A DNA stretch of 64,000 nucleotides from Mycobacterium sp. 1081908.1 (GTDB lineage Bacteria; Actinomycetota; Actinomycetes; Mycobacteriales; Mycobacteriaceae): assembly GCF_001673535.1 (NCBI RefSeq), contig NZ_LZLY01000003.1, positions 1 through 64,000 on the forward strand. The letters are read 5' to 3'. Every line of letters starts with the position of its first letter. The stretch's first letter is position 1. The notes below the pieces were generated by a model. It was not told the origin of the DNA. It did not search any database and saw only the letters and a list, made by a program, of their open reading frames with translations. A program made the position numbers and the translations under genes. This document shows, piece after piece, positions 41,973 through 49,827 of the stretch.

Positions 41973-42656
41973 CTACAGGTGGCTCGCCGCGTAGGTCGCC
42001 GCTTGGCCTGTCATCCCGTTCACCGAGTAGGACACGTGCGCGAAGGCGTCGTTGCCGTCACCGCAGATCCCGTCACCCGGCGCGCACAGCTCGAGCGTCT
42101 TGGGCTGATACAGCGGGCCGAGGGCGATCACCGGTGCGCCGTACTTCTGCAGCCACGGACCCGACGGCGTCCCGAACAGCGTGACGGCGGCGACGTGGTT
42201 CGCGACGTCCGGCGGCATGGGCCGCGGCACCGCCGACGCCGGGACGCCCGGCGGTATGGCCGCCGAGGTGGTGAATCCGGCCACGGCCGCGCCCTGGGAG
42301 TACCCGCCCAGGATCTCCCGGGTCTTGGGGCAGTTCGCCGCCATCGACTCGAGGTGCGTGCCCGCGTCGCGGATGCCGTCGACGACGGTCGCCGGGAAAT
42401 CGGGGTTCGCGAAGTCGGTGCTGGCCGGGTAGTTGACCGGATACACGCCGAGCGACCGGCCGCCGATCTGTCCGCGCAACGCGTCGACGAAGGACCCGCC
42501 GACGCCGCCGACGCCGGGCGGCTCACCGGAACCGCGGGCGAACACCACCTCGACGTCGGGGCACGGGTCAGCTAAGGAGGTGGGCGCCGGGGCGCCCAAC
42601 AGTGCGAAGGCGCCCAACAGCGCCGCAACTCCCAGGGATGTCGTGAATCGGCGCAT
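41973..42656 (-). CDS. cut5: cutinase-like secreted serine esterase (Cut5/Culp5 type), intact
   Basis: 227 aa. Signal peptide 1-29. Cutinase fold: F-A-R-G-S-G-E near 39-45, nucleophile Ser120 in G-G-Y-S-Q-G, disulfides Cys32-Cys109 and Cys191-Cys198, Asp195 in PGDGICGDG and catalytic His207 in F-A-H-V-S-Y. Hydrolyses esters or phospholipids at the cell surface. In M. tuberculosis H37Rv I recall this locus as two broken genes (Rv3724A/B); here it is a single frame. Confidence 0.85.
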   Translation of the reverse strand: MRRFTTSLGVAALLGAFALLGAPAPTSLADPCPDVEVVFARGSGEPPGVGGVGGSFVDALRGQIGGRSLGVYPVNYPASTDFANPDFPATVVDGIRDAGTHLESMAANCPKTREILGGYSQGAAVAGFTTSAAIPPGVPASAVPRPMPPDVANHVAAVTLFGTPSGPWLQKYGAPVIALGPLYQPKTLELCAPGDGICGDGNDAFAHVSYSVNGMTGQAATYAASHL

Positions 42657-42744
42657 GTTCGTAGACCCTCCGCATCATCGGTGTCGTTTACCTGACATTC
42701 GACGCCGCGTGGGCCGTGGATTGCCGGCCTGGGCGACGACCCAA

Positions 42745-42918
42745 TTACCTCTTGAAGGCGTCCTTCACCTTCTCGCCGGCATCCTTGAGGCTGGACTTCG
42801 CCCGATCGGCTCGGCCCTCGTCCCTGGTGCGGTCGTCCCCGGTGGCCCGGCCAACGGCTTCCTTGGCCCGGCCGCCCAAGTCGTCGATCTTGTTCTTTGC
42901 TTTGTCTGTAGCGCTCAT
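42745..42918 (-). CDS. CsbD-like small stress protein
   Basis: 57 aa, ATG 42918: M-S-A-T-D-K-A-K-N-K then charged helix with GRAKEAVGRATGD and KDAGEKVKDAFKR. This is the typical CsbD/UPF0337 repeat pattern, a general stress protein of unknown role. A longer frame upstream has no good start. First gene of accessory region 3. Confidence 0.82.
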   Translation of the reverse strand: MSATDKAKNKIDDLGGRAKEAVGRATGDDRTRDEGRADRAKSSLKDAGEKVKDAFKR

Positions 42919-42976
42919 GGGATGGTGGCTACCCCGCGGCGGGCCATATCGAAACCCGCAGGTCGCACCGCCTGTC

Positions 42977-43141
42977 ATGATGGACGTTGTGGGCACCGCG
43001 GTGGTGGTGGCGATCGTGGCCGTACTGATGTTGTTGGGCATCGGCATGGTGGTCAATCAGCTGTTTCGGCTCAGGAAGTGGTTGAACGCCCCGCCCCCGG
43101 ATCAACCGCCTGGTGAACACCCCCACCTCCCGCCGGATTGA
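42977..43141 (+). CDS. 54-aa single-pass membrane protein
   Basis: From ATG 42977: M-M-D-V-V-G-T-A-V-V-V-A-I-V-A-V-L-M-L-L, a single hydrophobic helix at residues 5-25, then N-Q-L-F-R-L-R-K-W-L-N and a Pro/His-rich tail PPPDQPPGEHPHLPPD. Divergent from CsbD (58 bases). Family unknown. Composition and a plausible start make it likely real. Confidence 0.5.
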   Translation: MMDVVGTAVVVAIVAVLMLLGIGMVVNQLFRLRKWLNAPPPDQPPGEHPHLPPD

Positions 43142-43180
43142 GCTGTGTTCAGCGCTTTTGGCGGCTGATAGCTTGATGCC

Positions 43181-44479
43181 GTGATGGCATCGCGCCGGGG
43201 ATCGACCCTGCTGGTGACCGACGATGGCTTGCCCCGCGGTGTGTCCGGTGCGGCCGACCCCCATTTCGCGAACGTGGTGGGGCTGTTCTCGCGGCTGTTC
43301 CCCGGCCGCCGTTTTGGCGGCGGAGCCCTGGCCGTCTACATCGACGGCGCGCCCGTCGTCGACGTCTGGACGGGGTGGTCGGACCGGGCCGGAACCGAGC
43401 GCTGGACCGCCGACACCGGCGCGATGGTGTTCTCGGCGACCAAGGGCGTCGCGTCGACCGTGATTCACCGGCTGGCCGACCGCGGCCTGTTGTCCTACGA
43501 CGATCCGGTAGCCGAGTACTGGCCCGAATTCGCGGCCAATGGGAAGGGCGACATCTCGGTCCGCGACGTCTTGCGGCATCGATCGGGGTTGTCGCACCTG
43601 CGCGGTGTCACCAAGACGGAGCTGATGGACCACGCGCTCATGGAGGAGCGCCTGGCGGCCGCGCCCGTCGATCACCTGCGCGGCGTGCAGGCCTATCACG
43701 CGCTGACCTACGGGTGGCTGCTCTCCGGTCTGGCCCGGGCGGTGACAGGCAAGGGCATGCGGGAGCTGATCCGCCAGGAGATCGCGCGCCCGCTCAACAC
43801 CGACGGCCTGCACCTCGGCCGCCCGCCCGAGGGGGCGCCGACCAGGGCGGCCCAGATCCTGATACCGCAGGGGAGGCTGCGCGCCCCGGTGTTCAACTTC
43901 ATCGCACCGAAGCTGGCCGGCCTGCCCTTCTCCGGCGCCCTGGGGGCGATGTATTTCCCCGGCGTCATCTCGCTCATCAAGGGGGACACCGGATTCCTGG
44001 ACGGCGAGGTGCCGGCGGCCAACGGCGTGGTGACCGGCCGCGGGCTCGCCAAGATGTACGCCGCGCTGGCCAACGACGGCCGGATCGACGGCAAGAAATA
44101 TCTGTCGGAGGAGTTGGCGCGCGGCCTGGCGGGGCAGCCGCAACGCAAGTGGCCCGACGCAAACATGGTGGTGCCCATGCCATTTCACCTGGGCTACCAC
44201 GAGTCGCCGGTGCCCGGCCTGCTCAAGGGCTTTGGTCACGTGGGCCTGGGCGGGACGCTCGGCTGGGCCGACCCGGAATCCGGCAGCGCCTTCGGTTTTG
44301 TGCACAACCGGCTCTTGACGCCGTTGCTCTTCGACATGGGATCGTTTGCGGGCCTGGCCAGCCCGCTGCGCAACGCCATCGAGGCCGCCCGCCATCAGGG
44401 CCCGCTCGAGGTGCCGGCGCTCGGAGCGGCCTACAAGTCCGCCCGGCGTCGGGCCGCGGTGGCATCCGGCGGGGGTTAG
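43181..44479 (+). CDS. beta-lactamase-fold serine hydrolase (class C/EstB-type esterase)
   Basis: 432 aa from GTG 43181 (ATG 43184 equally possible). Active-site S-A-T-K (Ser85, Lys88), then the tyrosine region in YHALTYGWLLSG about 170, and GHVGLGGTLGW in place of KTG. No signal peptide. Mycobacterial LipL-type proteins of this kind are esterases or lipases. Long open frame on the same strand downstream (to 46986) is non-coding. Confidence 0.82.
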   Translation: MMASRRGSTLLVTDDGLPRGVSGAADPHFANVVGLFSRLFPGRRFGGGALAVYIDGAPVVDVWTGWSDRAGTERWTADTGAMVFSATKGVASTVIHRLADRGLLSYDDPVAEYWPEFAANGKGDISVRDVLRHRSGLSHLRGVTKTELMDHALMEERLAAAPVDHLRGVQAYHALTYGWLLSGLARAVTGKGMRELIRQEIARPLNTDGLHLGRPPEGAPTRAAQILIPQGRLRAPVFNFIAPKLAGLPFSGALGAMYFPGVISLIKGDTGFLDGEVPAANGVVTGRGLAKMYAALANDGRIDGKKYLSEELARGLAGQPQRKWPDANMVVPMPFHLGYHESPVPGLLKGFGHVGLGGTLGWADPESGSAFGFVHNRLLTPLLFDMGSFAGLASPLRNAIEAARHQGPLEVPALGAAYKSARRRAAVASGGG

Positions 44480-44496
44480 CCCGGGCTGTTCGCCGA

Positions 44497-45552
44497 TTAC
44501 ACCTTCGCGAAGCCGCGAGGAAGCGTCAGCGGCAGATCGGTGTAGGTGACGATGCCCGGCGGGGCGGCGACGACCGCCGGGATCGCGTTGATGGTGGGCA
44601 GCGCCGTCATGATGTGCCCGAGCGCCATGAAGTCGGCGATCGTCTCGGCCTGGAAGTACGGGGGCGGCAGGAAGCCGACCTTGGTTGTCACCGTTGGCTG
44701 CCCGTCGATCTGGATGACCCAGCCGTCCTGGTCGATCTTCCAGTCGGGCTCGAGCGTCTGTCCCTTGCGCCACCGGACGTTGAGGTCGATCAACGTCTTG
44801 TCGCCGACGACGCCCTGCCAGCTGATGTAGACGCCCGCGACGCATCCGGCCGGGATGGTCCAGGACGCCATCTCGAGATCGGCTGTGGTCTGGGCGAATT
44901 CGGCCACGCAACGCACCTCGTCGAGTTCGACGCCGAGCGCGTCGGCCACCAGGCGCACGGCCTCGCCGAAAATGGCGGTCCCCTTTCGGGCCATCTCCGC
45001 CAGCTCCGGGTGGTCGATCGGCTGGCCGAAGCCGACCGGCTTCTCGGTGTCGGGCGAGTCGTAGAACGTGGTGTCGGCCGCCTCGATGACGGAGACCTTG
45101 TCGATCCGGTTGCACACCATCGCCGAGACGATGGCCAGCAGCTCGGCGAAGCCCGGGCTGACGCCCGAGCCGAACATCGTCGAGCCGCCCTTCTGGCAGG
45201 CCTCGACGATCCGGTCGCGGCCCTCGCCCAGGTTGGCTCCGGTGATGAACGACGCCGTCGTCACCACGTTGACACCGGCGGACAGGATGCGGACCAGCTC
45301 GTCGACGTCGATCCACATGGGGTTGTAGACGACGCAGTCCGGCTTCATGGCGAGCAGCGCGTCGACGTCGTTGGTGGCGGCGACGCCCAGCGGCGCGATG
45401 CCCACGAGTTCGCCGGCGTCGCGGCCGACCTTGTCCGGAGACCAGGCGTAGCACCCCACCAGTTCGAGCATGGGATTGTCGGCGATCGACTGCAGCGAGC
45501 TCTTGCCGACGTTCCCGGTGTTCCACTGGACGACGCGATAGTTGTTTGGCAC
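44497..45552 (-). CDS. DapB-like NAD(P)H-dependent dehydrogenase, third copy
   Basis: 351 aa from GTG 45552. V-V-Q-W-N-T-G-N-V-G-K (7-17), D-C-V-V-Y-N-P and N-V-V-T-T match the two paralogues at 16126 and 19095. Motif order is the same but sequence identity looks modest. Likely acts on an amino- or ketoacid-like intermediate. Transcribed alone; a palindrome lies 23 bases before the start. Confidence 0.83.
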   Translation of the reverse strand: MPNNYRVVQWNTGNVGKSSLQSIADNPMLELVGCYAWSPDKVGRDAGELVGIAPLGVAATNDVDALLAMKPDCVVYNPMWIDVDELVRILSAGVNVVTTASFITGANLGEGRDRIVEACQKGGSTMFGSGVSPGFAELLAIVSAMVCNRIDKVSVIEAADTTFYDSPDTEKPVGFGQPIDHPELAEMARKGTAIFGEAVRLVADALGVELDEVRCVAEFAQTTADLEMASWTIPAGCVAGVYISWQGVVGDKTLIDLNVRWRKGQTLEPDWKIDQDGWVIQIDGQPTVTTKVGFLPPPYFQAETIADFMALGHIMTALPTINAIPAVVAAPPGIVTYTDLPLTLPRGFAKV

Positions 45553-45574
45553 TCGCTCAGCATAGAGAATGACG

Positions 45575-45590
45575 CTCTCGGAAGCGAGAG
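45575..45590. promoter_or_regulatory. candidate operator upstream of the DapB-like gene
   Basis: CTCTCG-GAAG-CGAGAG is a perfect 6+4+6 palindrome ending 23 bases before the GTG at 45552. Position suits a TetR or similar repressor. The regulator is not identified. Confidence 0.4.
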
Positions 45591-45615
45591 TGAAGTTTCC
45601 GCGCGGCGCGTGCGA

Positions 45616-46749
45616 TCAGTAGTCGGATTCGCCGGCCAGGATCTCCGCCAGGAACGCGTCGTGCGGCGGCCGTTCCAGCCGTGCCCTGGCCCACCGGCGA
45701 ACCCGGTCCCGGGTCTCGCGGGCCTCCGACACCGGGGCGCCGACGATCACCGACGTCGCCGACCAATCATGGTCCCAGGCGGCGGCTTCCGTCACCGGGT
45801 GCTGCCCGCCGTCGACGAGTGGGAGGATCGCGCCGCCGTGCGCGTCCAGGGCGCCGCTGCCGCTGAGGGCCCCGGATCGCAGTCGAACCGCGATGCCGGT
45901 GGCCGGGTCCGGCCCGATGACGGCCGCCCGCACGACGGCGACCACCGCCGCGTCGGCCAGCTGGACGGTCCAGTCGACCGTGTCCTCGCCCGCGTCAAAG
46001 ACCCGGGGCGGAACGGCGCCCCAGCCGAGGGACGCGACACCGCGGGCGATCGGGGCGCCGCCGCGCGGACCGGCGTCGGCGCCGGCGGCCAGCGCGTAGT
46101 CGTCGCGGCGCCCGCTGGGGGCGGCGACCTCGGCACCCGGATCATCCAGGGCCGCATACAGTTCCGCCCAGCCGTCGCCGTCCACGCCGACCTCCTCGGC
46201 CAGGCCGGCGCCGGCCCGCACCAAATCGCGGACCCGCGGATCGCCGCCGCGCAGGTGTGCGATCAGGGCGGGGGCGTGCGGCGCCAGCAGCCCCACCACG
46301 TCGGAATCCAGAGTGTCGTCGGTGAAGAAACCCTGCGCCCCGGAGGTCAGCAGCGCGACCTCGACGTCCAGCAGCGCGCGATCGAGACCGGCGATGCCCT
46401 CGAGGCGACTGGCGGGCCACCACCGCCGCAGCCAGTGCCCGATCGCGAGCCGCCGCAGCGGATCGACCGAGCCCGGCACGATGTCGACCCCGGCGAGCTC
46501 GATGTGCGGCTCGTCGGGCGCGCCCTCGACCGCGGTGGCGAGCGCGACGTGCCCGGATTCGCCCAGCACGCGCCAAATCCAGTCGGCGCGCGCCAAATCG
46601 GTGAAGGTGATCCGGGCCGACGCGGCGCCGGGTGGGTCGTCGAGGGTCCACGACAGCACGCCGCCGCTGACCTCCAGCACCGCGGCCAGCGGGCTATCCG
46701 CGGTGGTCGGGCCGGTGCTCCACAGTCCGGAATCGGCAACCAGTCTCAT
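45616..46749 (-). CDS. unknown 377-aa protein, second gene of a coupled pair
   Basis: No family recognised. Starts M-R-L-V-A-D-S-G-L-W-S and has alternating beta and helical stretches (VLEVSGGVLSWTL, RLAIGHWLRRWW, LLDVEVALLTSGAQGFF), then a long Ala/Gly-rich region and a late DWSATSVIVGAP. Acidic, no membrane segment. The ATG overlaps the stop of the 443-aa gene by four bases. Sits about 1.7 kb from the CHAT gene on the same strand. Could be an effector-binding or substrate partner. Confidence 0.75.
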   Translation of the reverse strand: MRLVADSGLWSTGPTTADSPLAAVLEVSGGVLSWTLDDPPGAASARITFTDLARADWIWRVLGESGHVALATAVEGAPDEPHIELAGVDIVPGSVDPLRRLAIGHWLRRWWPASRLEGIAGLDRALLDVEVALLTSGAQGFFTDDTLDSDVVGLLAPHAPALIAHLRGGDPRVRDLVRAGAGLAEEVGVDGDGWAELYAALDDPGAEVAAPSGRRDDYALAAGADAGPRGGAPIARGVASLGWGAVPPRVFDAGEDTVDWTVQLADAAVVAVVRAAVIGPDPATGIAVRLRSGALSGSGALDAHGGAILPLVDGGQHPVTEAAAWDHDWSATSVIVGAPVSEARETRDRVRRWARARLERPPHDAFLAEILAGESDY

Positions 46750-48077
46750 CCGGCCACCTGCAATTCCAGCATCGCCTTGATGCGTTGGCGGTGGTCGAGG
46801 CTCACCGACCGCGCGACGCCCTCCAGCAGGGACCGCACCTCGTCGACGTCATCGCACGGCTCCTGCCAGACGTCGCGTCCGTGCAGCCGCGCCCACAGCC
46901 GGCTCAGGTACGGCTGGGCGTATGCGGCGAGGTCGTCGACCACTTGCCGTTGGCGCGGATGGATCGGGCCGCCCTCGGCGAGGTAGCGCCGGGCGTGCAG
47001 CACGTAGGCCTCCTTGCGCAGCCGGGCCTGGATCTGGGCCGCCAGCGCGTAGCGGCTGGAGACGGAGGGGTCCAGCGGCGCCAGCTCGACGGCGATCTCG
47101 ATGCCGGCCACCAGGGTCGCCTGTTTGTCCTCGGACAGCAGCCCCCAGGGCGCCGCGGCCCGGTCGACCTCCTCCTCGCACAGCAGCGGGATGTCGGGCA
47201 GCGCGTCGCGGTCCAGCGCGCGCCGCAGCGTGCCGCGCACCCGGTCCACCACGGTGCGATCCAGCGGGCGATCGCTGTCGGAGCCACCCGCGATCGGTGG
47301 TTGCCGTTGTGGCTGAACCGAACTCAGGCCCAGCCCGACGATCGACCACGGCAGTTCGGCCGCCTCGACCCGGGCCACGGCCCCGAGGTTGTACGGGGTG
47401 GCGTCGGCGATCACCGCCGACCAGACCCGCTGCCGGGCCGCCGCGGCGCGGTGGCTGTTGGCCGGCCCGAGCACCATGCCGAGCTCGGCAAAAAACGGCC
47501 CGGCGCCGGTCGCCGGGTCCGTTTCCGCGGGACGCACGTCGCGCCAGCTGCGGTCGAGCTGAGCGGCCAGCCCGGCCACCACGTCGGGGCTCGCCACGTA
47601 TTGGTGCAGCACCTCGATCGCGGTGCGGTCGCGGCCCTGGTGAATGTCGTTGAGCACCGCGGCCGCCGTCTCGCTATCCTGCGGCGCCGGTGGGCCTTTC
47701 GTCACCGCGAGCTCGAAGCAAACGGGGAAGTACAGTTCCTGGGCGTTGCCGGTGCGGATGCGCTGCCGGCGGCGCTCGAGCTTGAGTGTGTCGAACCACG
47801 CTGCGGCGGAACGCAGTTCGCGTGCGCTGCCGACGATGAGCTCGTGCATCGCCGCCGCGGTCTCCGGTGCGACGACGGGGGCCGAATACTGCGGATTGGA
47901 TCGCAGCCGGAGCACCAGGGGGTCGATGATGCGCTTGACGGTCCGGCTCAAGGGGCCGCCGTCGTCGCTGCTGAGCACCTCGACGCCGGGGCCGATCGCA
48001 CGCCACGCGGCCTCGATCACCGACCGGCGTGGGTGGCCCACGGCGACGTCAGTCGCAACCTGCGAATCCGCGCTCAC
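46746..48077 (-). CDS. unknown 443-aa helical protein, first gene of a coupled pair
   Basis: From GTG 48077. No family recognised. Almost all-helical with heptad-like Arg/Leu/Glu stretches (LRSAAAWFDTLKLERRRQRIRTG; RVRGTLRRALDRDAL; YALAAQIQARLRKEAYVLHARRYL), a Trp/Pro-containing centre and a basic start. No signal peptide. Coupled by an ATGA overlap to 45616-46749. A plus-strand gene and a short gap lie between this pair and the CHAT/TPR pair. Confidence 0.75.
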   Translation of the reverse strand: MSADSQVATDVAVGHPRRSVIEAAWRAIGPGVEVLSSDDGGPLSRTVKRIIDPLVLRLRSNPQYSAPVVAPETAAAMHELIVGSARELRSAAAWFDTLKLERRRQRIRTGNAQELYFPVCFELAVTKGPPAPQDSETAAAVLNDIHQGRDRTAIEVLHQYVASPDVVAGLAAQLDRSWRDVRPAETDPATGAGPFFAELGMVLGPANSHRAAAARQRVWSAVIADATPYNLGAVARVEAAELPWSIVGLGLSSVQPQRQPPIAGGSDSDRPLDRTVVDRVRGTLRRALDRDALPDIPLLCEEEVDRAAAPWGLLSEDKQATLVAGIEIAVELAPLDPSVSSRYALAAQIQARLRKEAYVLHARRYLAEGGPIHPRQRQVVDDLAAYAQPYLSRLWARLHGRDVWQEPCDDVDEVRSLLEGVARSVSLDHRQRIKAMLELQVAG

Positions 48078-48160
48078 CTGGACAGGATAGGGGCTTTTGA
48101 AAAATATCGGCAGCCGAAAAGTTGGGTTCGGTAGCCGCTTGGCCGTTAGAGCGTGGTGGC

Positions 48161-48475
48161 ATGAACAAGCTGATCATGCTGCTGTTGGGGGCCGTCGGGA
48201 TCCGGTTCACCAGGCGCCGGAACGCGGCGGGGCCCACCGTCGGGGTCGGCACCGTGCGTACCGTCGGCGACGAGCGCCAGGTATTCATCGAGGTGGTGGC
48301 GGTGTCCGGCGAGACGTTCATCGGAAAACTGGCGAGCTGCGACGGCGACGCCGACGTGTCGATGCTGCGCCCCGGCCTGGTCGTTTTGGTGGCGTTCGAT
48401 CCCGCTGCCCGCGAGGAGCTTTCGCTGCCCGACGATGTGCTGGCCGTCAACGCGTCCTGGCTGGCGTCGACCTGA
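48161..48475 (+). CDS. 104-aa membrane-anchored small protein, between the two minus-strand pairs
   Basis: From ATG 48161 (the upstream frame has no ribosome site). N-terminal helix K-L-I-M-L-L-L-G-A-V-G-I, then R-R-R and a beta-rich domain (ERQVFIEVVAVSGETFIGKLASC; LVVLVAFDPA) resembling an OB or NfeD-like fold. It is the only plus-strand gene in the cluster and ends five bases from the CHAT stop (convergent). Role unknown. Confidence 0.6.
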   Translation: MNKLIMLLLGAVGIRFTRRRNAAGPTVGVGTVRTVGDERQVFIEVVAVSGETFIGKLASCDGDADVSMLRPGLVVLVAFDPAAREELSLPDDVLAVNASWLAST

Positions 48476-48480
48476 CGGCG

Positions 48481-49827
48481 CTAACGCGCGCCGTCCACCG
48501 CGAAACTGACCATGGCGCCCCAATACAGCGGGCTGGCGGTGAGGGCGCCGTCGCGCCAGCGGCGCATCTGCGCGCGCTGCCAACGGTTGACCGCGCACCC
48601 CGCGTCGGGTCCGTCGTGCGCGTCGTCCACGGCGACAACGACATCGGCCATCGGGTCGGCGGATTCGTGGGCCGCAAACCGTCGATACGCCGCGGAGGTG
48701 GGCAGCGACCACAGAGTGGCGCTCACCAACTCGGCGCCGCCCAGGACCATCGCCGCCACCAGGCCGGTCGCCTCGTCGAATTGATAGTCGCCGCCCGACC
48801 CGCAGGCCAGCAGGGCGACCCGCGGGGGGATGGGCAATTGCAACGACATCAGGTCCGAAGCCGTCAGCGGCCGATGATCGCCGATGGCCTCGGCGTCCCC
48901 GGGAATCTCCGCCGTGCAGGCCAGGTGCAGCGCCGCGCGGTCGGCCTGGCCGTGTGCCGAACTGGCGTGGCCGACGTACACGAGCCGACTCGGGGATCGC
49001 GCGAGCTGCTTGGCCAGCCAGACACGGTCGGCGTCCTGGCGGCGGAACAGCTCGACCGCGTCGTCGACGTCCGGCAGCACCGGCCGGCGCTTCATCAGTC
49101 CGGCGAAGTGTTGCGCCAGTTGGGTTTCCGCCGAGGGCCGGCCGAGCACCGAGCCGAGCGCGGAGTCCGGGCGCTGCCCGGGCACCCGCGGGTCGAGGAC
49201 CAGCACCGGCGGGCCGTCGCGCCGGGCGTCCCAGCCGGCCGGCGCCCGCGGCGAGTGCACGATGTTGGGCGGCACCGCCATCAGCACGTCGACCAGTTCC
49301 ATCAGCCGGTGGCCGTCGGTGCGGGCGCCGATATCGTCGAGCTGCCAGGGGATCTGGGCCGCGACGCGGCCGCTGGCGGTGATCGCATCCTGGCGGGCCC
49401 GCACCAGCTCTTCCTTGCTCGGCCCCGATTTCGGCACCGCCAGCAGGCCCCACGGCACGCGAGCCAGCCGGGAGCTGGGCGAGACGAACAACGCCGCGCG
49501 CGGGGTCGCCGCGCATTCCGTCAACAGTTGCCAGCCGGGCGCGCCGATGAGCAGCACGCCCAGGATGTAGGCCATCGTCAGCTCGGTGTCCGGTGCCGCG
49601 AACGGGCCCGTCGTCAGTGCGCGCTCGATCGCGTCGCTGAGGCTCTCGGTGCCGTGCGGCTCCGGCAACGCGCCGACCAGCTCCTGTAGGGCCGCGAGCA
49701 GGATCGGCTCCTCGATCACCCAATTGACGGTCCTGGACGGCTGACCGACTATCCGCAAACTCGCGTACGTGACGATCCCGACGTCGGCGAACCGCAGGAC
49801 CAGAGTGGGCCGGTCCGTATCACTCAT
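48481..49827 (-). CDS. CHAT-domain (caspase-like) cysteine protease
   Basis: 448 aa. ATG 49827 overlaps the stop of the TPR gene. The C-terminal half is a CHAT domain: catalytic His287 in R-L-V-Y-V-G-H-A-S and Cys342 in V-A-L-L-A-C-G-S-G, then the usual FDEATGLVAAMVLGGAELVSATLW. The N-terminal half (1-200) is helical and may be a recognition or inhibitor region. CHAT proteins with TPR partners act in bacterial programmed-death and conflict systems; the substrate here is unknown. Confidence 0.87.
   Translation of the reverse strand: MSDTDRPTLVLRFADVGIVTYASLRIVGQPSRTVNWVIEEPILLAALQELVGALPEPHGTESLSDAIERALTTGPFAAPDTELTMAYILGVLLIGAPGWQLLTECAATPRAALFVSPSSRLARVPWGLLAVPKSGPSKEELVRARQDAITASGRVAAQIPWQLDDIGARTDGHRLMELVDVLMAVPPNIVHSPRAPAGWDARRDGPPVLVLDPRVPGQRPDSALGSVLGRPSAETQLAQHFAGLMKRRPVLPDVDDAVELFRRQDADRVWLAKQLARSPSRLVYVGHASSAHGQADRAALHLACTAEIPGDAEAIGDHRPLTASDLMSLQLPIPPRVALLACGSGGDYQFDEATGLVAAMVLGGAELVSATLWSLPTSAAYRRFAAHESADPMADVVVAVDDAHDGPDAGCAVNRWQRAQMRRWRDGALTASPLYWGAMVSFAVDGAR

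Noticed and set aside
42929-45526. 865-codon open frame on the minus strand
   Set aside because: Shadow of the plus-strand esterase and of the DapB-like gene; no motifs, Arg/His/Gln-rich composition.
43375-46986. 1203-codon open frame on the plus strand
   Set aside because: It runs through the esterase, DapB-like and unknown genes in wrong frames, is rich in Arg/Pro/Gly, and has no family motif: a high-GC shadow.
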